Source of the DNA: Isoetes taiwanensis
Lineage: Eukaryota; Streptophyta; Lycopodiopsida; Isoetales; Isoetaceae
Assembly (NCBI GenBank): GCA_021234155.1
Contig: JAJEKV010000041.1
Location: forward strand, 7,262,917-7,326,916
Length of the DNA stretch: 64,000 nucleotides
Direction: 5' to 3'
This document shows, in pieces, positions 57,588 through 64,000 of the stretch (position 1 is the stretch's first letter; the number at the start of each line of letters is the position of its first letter). The notes under the pieces were generated by a model. It worked only from the letters and a program-made list of their open reading frames with translations, searched no databases and had not been told where the DNA came from. Position numbers and translations under genes: made by a program.

Positions 57588-59395
57588 TGTTGACCCTCAA
57601 CTTGGCTTCAAAGGTCAACCACAATAAGCCAACTTGAGTATAAACCCAAATTGGGGTTAGGACCTCCAGATCACTTAAGGTGATCAGTCTATGAAAGATA
57701 AGTATATTGAAAGAATAAAAAACTCAAAGTTTTCTTACCTTTCCCATTTCTAGAAAATGGAACCTTGACTCAAATTGATGTAGCAGTTGAAAACGAATTG
57801 AATCTTTGGGTCAGCTGATTTAGATTGGCACAAAAAAGTTGTAGGAAGATAAAGGTGAAGTCCCTGACCAAGTCAGATCATTATCCTGAGAAATATTCAA
57901 GCTTAAAGTGGAGTCAAAAATTGGTCAATGGCAGTCAAACTGTAAAACAGTGATCAGGAAAATGGAACTAGAGTTTCTGAAGTCAAGAACAGTCAAAACA
58001 AAATGCAATTTTTTCTAACTCGAGTTGTAGATGGAATTTTTTGGTTTTTTCAAAGCATATGGGTCTCATATGTCTCAGGGATTGATGGCAACTGGACCAA
58101 AAGCAATTAAGAACATAGAAGAATTTTCTGCAGCATTTTTTTAAAGGCAAAATCGTCAAGAATCATATCAGAGATAATTTCTCCAACTTGGCATCAAATT
58201 TTCATTGATATGGAGGTAAATCAATCATAATAATAATGAATAATGGTACTTCAGTACTTCAAATGCAAGAGAATATCAACTTCATGTCACCAAATAATTT
58301 TAAGAGATAATTTCAACCAAATCTCTTTGGATCTGATCGGGGAGTACTCAGAGTCTTCACAAATCCTTCAAGTCCTGCTTAGCAATGATCATTGTAAGGT
58401 TTGAGCGCTTCTGGGCCTTCAAAAACTGCATGTGTATGTTTGTCACAGTATATAGGTTTGATTTTGAGATTCCCGGGATTACAGACCATGATCTTAGGCT
58501 TAATGTGTTACTTAGATGAAGGAATCCAAAAATAGTTAAGTTACAGAGCTTAAGGATCTAATTCCGGCGAGATATAAACTGATTTCCAAGTTTTAGGGTT
58601 GAAGACCATATTTTTCGACAAACTTCGCGATACGGTTCGCATATTTTAAGGCGTATATGCCCGAATATGCCCATATTTTGGCCTTTTAGGAATTTCGGCC
58701 AAGGTCTTTTAGGGATAATAAAATTCTATTATGGAAATCTAGCAACTTTGGGACCATGGAGGAGTATAGCCATGTGATCCTTCAAGTTTGGGGCTAGTTT
58801 GGGGCTAAAATGAGTGGCACAAATACCTAGGCAATGGTCACCATGGGGTAAGAGGGAGAAAACAAATGGTGGTCAAGAGGGTAAAAGAGTATGGAAAAAA
58901 TAGAATAATGGGAGCTCAAAAGGATGTGTATGGGTGGTGATAGGAAGATATCTTAATGGTAATATTATGAAAGGAGAAGGAGAATGTAGGTAGAGAAATA
59001 TTTGAGATGAACAATTTGGCAAATATGGTAAAAAGGGCAAACTCAATGGTCAAATAAAGGCAGGGAAATGAGGCATAGAGGTAGAGAAGAAAAGAGGGAA
59101 TCTAGGGTTTGGTGCCATGGATACAGGAATCTTCCAAACTTCAAAAGATGTCTTCCAAACTTCATAACCCAGATTCTTCTAGAGTATATTCTTGACTAAG
59201 CATTTGACCCCAAATAAAATACCTCTTGTGAACTTTCAACTTGAGCTCTTGTTGACCTGAAGAATGAACATCCTTTGACCTCCATATCATTGTTGAATAC
59301 CAAGATCTTCCAAACTTTGACCTAGTCTTTCAAGAAGAGTTGACCTAGTTTGAATGCATAGATCACAATTCGCATGTTGCCATTTGGGGGCAACA
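57588..59395 (-). repeat. 5' LTR of element D
   Basis: It reads TGTTGACCCTC ... GGGGGCAACA on the + strand. TATATA is at 58449-58454 and cgcgatacg at 58626-58634. The PBS lies directly below 57588 on the - strand. Confidence 0.92.
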
Positions 59396-59400
59396 CCCCA

Positions 59401-60247
59401 TTAATCCTTCTTCTACAGGTCAACATCAACATATTATTGTGGCTACAGATTATTTCACTAAATGGGTAGAAGCCATACCTTTGAGGCAGGCCAATGCCTT
59501 CACAACTGCAAGGTTTTTACATGAATATGTTTGTTCTAGGTTTGGTATTCCTTTCCAGTTACATTCTGATAGAGGTACCCATTGCTAACTTGTTGAGCAT
59601 TTTGAAGGTCAAGCATACCAAAAGCTCTTCATATTATCCTCAGGGTAATGGACAAGCTGAAGCTACTAACAAAGTGTTGAAAAATATTTTGCAGAAGACA
59701 GTTGAGGTTAACAAGAGGGATTGGCATATCAAAATAGTGGATGCACTTTGGGCTTATAGAGTCACTATCAAAACAGCTACAAATCACACACCTTTCAATT
59801 TGGTTTATGGCATAGAGGCAGTTTTACCAGTAGAACTTGAGTTACCTTCCTTGAGATTAGCTCATAAATTGTGCTTACCTTTTGAACATGCCTTACAGGA
59901 AAGATTGGATGTCTTGTTACATCTACATGAGTATAGAATGGAGGCTGAGAACACTAATTTGCTGAAAAAGGCTAAAGATCTGGCTTGCATGCAAGGCTGC
60001 ACACAAAATACAGGGTACTTTTAGGAAGGGAGAGCTTGTCCTCAAATGGAACAAGTCAAAGGAAGATTCAGCTGGCAAATTTGATAATATTTGGGAAGGA
60101 CCCTTTGTAGTGCTAGAATCTGCAGGTACCAACTCTTATTGGTTACAAGAGGTTGCTTCAGGAATGCCATTGCCAAACCCTATCAATATCCTGCATTTGA
60201 AAAGGTATTGGGACCAGCATGCTTGCGTGTCCCTCTTTTTGCATTGA
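59401..60247 (+). pseudogene. Element C integrase, second part
   Basis: It resumes after the second CCCCA. It carries ATDYFTKW, a deletion of about 18 bases just after the second catalytic Asp (near 59577), NGQAEATNK with the Glu, and the C-terminal part in two frames (shift near 59990). The deletion would remove residues between the second and third catalytic acids. Confidence 0.88.
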
Positions 60248-61032
60248 AAAAAAGCTTAAAGATCTACAATAGGTTTAGAGTAGTTAGATCAATTTGACTT
60301 TTGAGCACATTACTCTAATAAGTTGGTTTTATGTTTATAGGATGGTCTGACCAGACAACAGTACAAATGATCCCAAGAAAAGGATTGTTACTAATGATTA
60401 CCAAGTGTCATATGCAGGAGCATCCTTCTTCCATCTTTATTCATCTGCCTCAAAACATTCCTACCATCCATTCAGCTTCCTATTCTTTTCTTCCATACCT
60501 TAACAGCACTCTGCAAAATCATCTTCACCATCATAGCAGAGTTGCAAGGTTTTGAGACTTATTAGTTTGTGTGTTTCGATGACAGATGCACTCTTCCTCC
60601 ATTTTTCATCTGTCATAAGTAGCCCTACCTTCCATTTAAACTTCTTATTCTTGTTTTCATTTCCAAGAGAAGAAAAGCACTCTGCAATTCATCTTTACCA
60701 CCATAGCAGAGTTGCAATTTTGAAGGTCAAAGAAGAAGACATGCATTTTTCTTATTTTGGCGAGACCTCAATACTTGCACACTCACTTCATCTCCATTCC
60801 ATCACCACCCTGTCATGTTCACACTCAGCCCTTCCCTTTTTCACTCACCATGCTCCACTCACATCATTCCATCACCACATTCACACTCATTCCATCAACA
60901 TTTGCACTTTACACTCTCATTCTATCATATCCTCACTTAGACACCTTGGTACAAAGTTGAAGACCCCTTTAGTTATTCATTTTTGACATCATGTGGCTGA
61001 GGGGACCAGCCTTTTTTCTTGTTTTGGCGAGA
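60248..61032 (+). other. 3' non-coding region of element C
   Basis: It has the hairpin units at about 60508-60548 and 60680-60718, each within an imperfect tandem repeat of about 170 bases. The C/A-rich stretch and the gctgaggggaccagcc ... ggcgaga block before the LTR follow. Confidence 0.6.
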
Positions 61033-61227
61033 TGTTGCCCCCAAAGGGCAACATGCTAATTGTGATTTACGCATTCAAACTAGGTCAATTCATCTTGAAA
61101 GACTAGGTCAAAGTTTGGAAGATCTTGGTATTCAACATTGATATAGAGGTCAAAGGATGCTTACCTTCTAGGTCAACAAGTGCTCAAGTTAAAAGTTCAC
61201 AAGAGGTATCTTATTTGGATCAAATGC
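61033..61227 (+). repeat. 3' LTR of element C, first 195 bases
   Basis: It starts TGTTGCCCCCAAAGGGCAACA and follows the C LTR to atgcct, where the sequence jumps into element S at 61228-61231. Confidence 0.88.
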
Positions 61228-62204
61228 CTGCTCTGATACCAAATGTAACACTCCTAGAGCGTTAAACACTTGAAATCAAACAAAAGAGAATAATGGAACT
61301 CAGATAATAAATATCTTTCTTTATAAAATTAGGGAATAAGGATTTGTAATCCATAAACTCAGGTTACAACTCAAACGATGTAGGAATCTACGCATAACAA
61401 CATCTCTTCTATCGCTCGTGCTCCCCTCGCTCGACAGTCACGTAGCTACCAAATTAATCTGTAAGAAATAAGAAAGAAGTGGTGGGGGTTAGTCCAGGGG
61501 AGGACTAAGTGGGTAAACCATTACCTTAACCTGAGGCGAATCGTTAGTCACACAGACAATAGGCACACAAATATTAGTCATGCATAGAACATCTTCTTAT
61601 AACTTACAGTGATTCATGGATGATCAATCCCTCGTCCGGGTTCACACGTATATCGTTCCGGACACGACTATACGTCCACATACCAATCAATTGGTATGCA
61701 CGTTGCTTTACCACCCAGCCTTTCGGCAACGACAAAGGGGCGGGTTCTTTCATACAGGTTCATTCTTTAATGTTTTATTATATTTGCAAACACAAACACA
61801 AACACAAAGAATCAATAACAAAATAAAACATGTAAGCTCTTCGACAAACTTCTAAACAAAAATAAAGATAACTCCAAACCAACAGAAACTCCAAAGATCC
61901 GGCTCTGGCTACCCACCAAAGGATCTTCCATGTGCAGTCTTGTCTGACCCCTGTCCACCTTTTCTGCGATATCTCTCTAACCTTAAGGAGTTACGAAAGA
62001 TGATACCCAATTCGGAAACTAGACTCCGAGGGCTTTCTAGAATGCTTAAGATCGCTCCATTCTGATTTATTGTTCGCCAGAGTTATGACATTTTAAAGTT
62101 TTCCCTTTTTTTTAATACTATTTGCCTTTTCGAACAATATCCTCTCCTTTTCAATAATAGAGATATCTTCTTATTCTTACAAATTCTTATCTAGATAATC
62201 TCCT
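61228..62204 (-). mobile_element. Second, uninterrupted copy of element S
   Basis: It begins inside the S primer-binding site (ctctgatacc), includes the LTR start tgtaacactcc at 61244, and runs through the point where A interrupts the first copy (aaaggggcgggttc near 61736). It ends at tctcct before an LTR. It has 49 extra bases near 61543-61591 absent from the first copy. Confidence 0.85.
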
Positions 62205-64000
62205 TGTTGCCCCCAAAGGGCAACATGCTAATTGTGATCTATGCATTCAAACTAGGTCAATTCATCTTGAAAGACTAGGCCAAAGTTTGGAAGATCTTGG
62301 TATTCAACATTGATATAGAGGTCAAAGGATGCTTACCTTCTAGGTCAACAAGTGCTCAAGTTAAAAGTTCACAAGAGGTATCTTATTTGGATCAAATGCC
62401 TAGTCAATAATATACTCTAGAAGAATCTGGGTTATGAAGTTTGGAAGGCATCTTTTTGAAGTTTGGAAGATAAAAGTTTGGAAGACTCCTGTATATATGG
62501 TAGCAAATCCTGATTCTCTCCCTCTTTCCCCACTTCTGTGTTCATGCCTCATTCCCATTTGCTTTTATTTAACCATTGTGCCACTTCTATACTATATTTG
62601 CCAAGTTTGCCTATCTCGATTACTTCTCTAGCCATATTTTTCCTTCCTTTCATAACACTACCATTAAATATTTTTCTATACCCATCCTCTTGAGACCCCA
62701 TTATTCTAGCCATTCTTATTTCCTATTTCTTTCACCTTCATGACCTTCACTCATTTTCTTTGCACTTCATGGTATTTCCTCACCCTAAGGCCTAAAGATG
62801 CCCTAGAATATGCTATGATTCCATCCCAAGTATACAAAATTCCCATGGTCTCAAACATTTCCAAGTATTCCTTGATTATTTCTAGAAGAACCATTAAGAC
62901 CATGCTCGAAAATCTCAAAAATGCCAAAATACAGCATATTCTGAGCATATGCCTGCGAAAATACGGAATCGTATCGCGCCATTTTCACGGAAAATACGGT
63001 CGGGCACCCTAAATTTGATTTGGCTCCATTGACCTCGCAACCTATCTATTCTTATCCTCCCGCCCTATAAGAATTGAATGAACCCATAAACTAAGGCTAA
63101 GAATGAGGAATCATTTAAAAATCAACTATATACAGGAGATTCGACAACAGTACTTTTTCGAAGGCCCAAAAGCGCTTAAATCTTACTGTGATCATTGCTA
63201 AACATGACTTGAAGGATTTTTGAAGACTCTGAGTACTCCCCGATCAGATCCAAAGAGATTTGGTTGAATTTATCTTCTAAAATTATTTGATGACCTGAAG
63301 TTGATATTTCCTTACATTTGAAGTACTTAAGTACCATTATTCATTATTACTATGATTGATTTACCTCCATATCAATGAAAATTTGATGCCAAGTTGAAGA
63401 AATTCTCTCTGATATGATTTTTGACAGTTTTGTCTTTCAAAATAACTTACAAAAAATTCCCCTATGCTCTTAATTGCTTTTGGTCCAGTTGCCCTCAATC
63501 CCTGAGACATCTGAGACCCACATGCTTTGAAAAAACCAAAAAATTCCATTTACAACTCGAGTTAGAAAAATTGGCATTCTGTTTTGACTGTTCTTAACTG
63601 TATTTTGCAAAATCCGAATGCAAAAATACCTATGAGCATCAAAATGAGGATCTGAACTCATGCCCACACTCCAGGATACCCTTGTGACATATTGGCTTTG
63701 AAAATTTCCAAGAAAGTGTTCAGAAACTCGAGTTCCATTTTCCTGATCATTGTTTTACAGTTTGACTGCCATTGACCAATTTTTGACCCCACTTTAAGCT
63801 TGAATATCTCTCAGGATAATGATCTGTCTTGGTCAGGGATTTCACCACTAGCCTCCTGCAACTTTTTTGTGCCAGCCTAAATCATCTGACCCAAAGATTC
63901 AATTCACTATCGACTGCTACATCAATTTGAGTCAAGGTTCCATTTTCTAGAAATGGGAAAGGTATGAAAACCTTGAGTTTTTTAGAATGTCAAAACTAAA
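62205..64000 (+). repeat. Duplicated C-type 5' LTR, runs to the window end
   Basis: It starts at the same S/LTR junction as 34826 and matches C's 5' LTR through to about 120 bases before its end. Element B is absent; at its insertion point about 24 bases are missing (near 63016). TATATA is at 63127-63132. Gag would be expected just beyond the window. Confidence 0.85.

Larger units (their letters stand above)
49796..59395 (-). mobile_element. Element D: complete aRH-first Ty3/gypsy retrotransposon
   Basis: 9,600 bases, - strand coding, TSD CCCCA (49791-49795 and 59396-59400), inserted in the integrase gene of C. LTRs are 49796-51267 (1,472 bases, internal deletion) and 57588-59395 (1,808 bases). 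Domain order is gag - protease - aRH - RT - dead RH - integrase. It is the best source for the joined gag-protease frame. Confidence 0.93.
34826..61227 (+). mobile_element. Element C: aRH-first Ty3/gypsy retrotransposon, split by B and D
   Basis: C comprises 34826-35657 and 44154-45250 (5' LTR), 45251-49795 and 59401-61032 (internal), and 61033-61227 (start of 3' LTR). Removing B and D with one TSD copy each restores continuous LTR and integrase sequence. The 3' LTR is cut at 61227 by the jump into a second S copy, so its end and TSD are not visible. Gag, protease, aRH, RT, RH and integrase are all present with several frame breaks. Confidence 0.88.

Overview
The window is nuclear DNA of a land plant. 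It holds two intron-rich plant genes: a WD40-repeat protein gene of 9 exons on the + strand, and a 9-exon gene on the - strand for a chloroplast membrane TPR protein matching LOW PSII ACCUMULATION 1 (LPA1). Almost everything else is transposable-element DNA. I cannot name the species; the many LTR elements and long introns suggest a large genome.

Layout: 1-1400 degenerate repeats (a 10-bp periodic TTCTAGAA array, a tRNA-like SINE head, a 90-bp tandem duplication). 2283-5537 WD40 gene. 7126-8860 (-) broken gene for a tyrosine recombinase resembling the Crypton/DUF3504 group, with spliceosomal introns. 9184-about 13660 (+) a 5'-truncated chromovirus (RNase H, integrase, chromodomain) followed by a (GAA)48 tract, a polypurine tract and its 3' LTR. 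16021-22435 (-) LPA1. 23202-64000 one large nest of LTR retrotransposons.

The nest was resolved from target-site duplications (TSDs). A host LTR sequence 'S' (23475-23923 plus 34366-34825) was split by element A (23924-34360, - strand, TSD GGCGG). Element C (+ strand, from 34826) follows S. Its 5' LTR was split by element B (35658-44148, + strand, TSD ATGCC). Its integrase region was split by element D (49796-59395, - strand, TSD CCCCA). At 61227/61228 the 3' LTR of C jumps back into a second, uninterrupted copy of S, followed by the same S/LTR junction (62205 to window end). This is best read as a tandem duplication that predates the A and B insertions.

A, B, C and D are one Ty3/gypsy family. 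They have long LTRs, a primer-binding site (PBS) fitting tRNA-Gln and a Gag with three CCHC zinc knuckles. The pol order is unusual: protease - archaeal-type RNase H (aRH) - reverse transcriptase - catalytically dead native RNase H - integrase. The aRH keeps all four acidic residues, while the native RNase H has lost its catalytic acids in every copy where it can be read. In plant Tat/Ogre elements as I know them, aRH lies after the native RNase H, so this arrangement is the strongest candidate for something undescribed. The second is the tyrosine recombinase relic at 7.4-8.9 kb. One technical caution: element A carries clusters of differences centred on CAG/CTG sites, which look like systematic sequencing error at methylated CHG positions and may create some apparent frameshifts.
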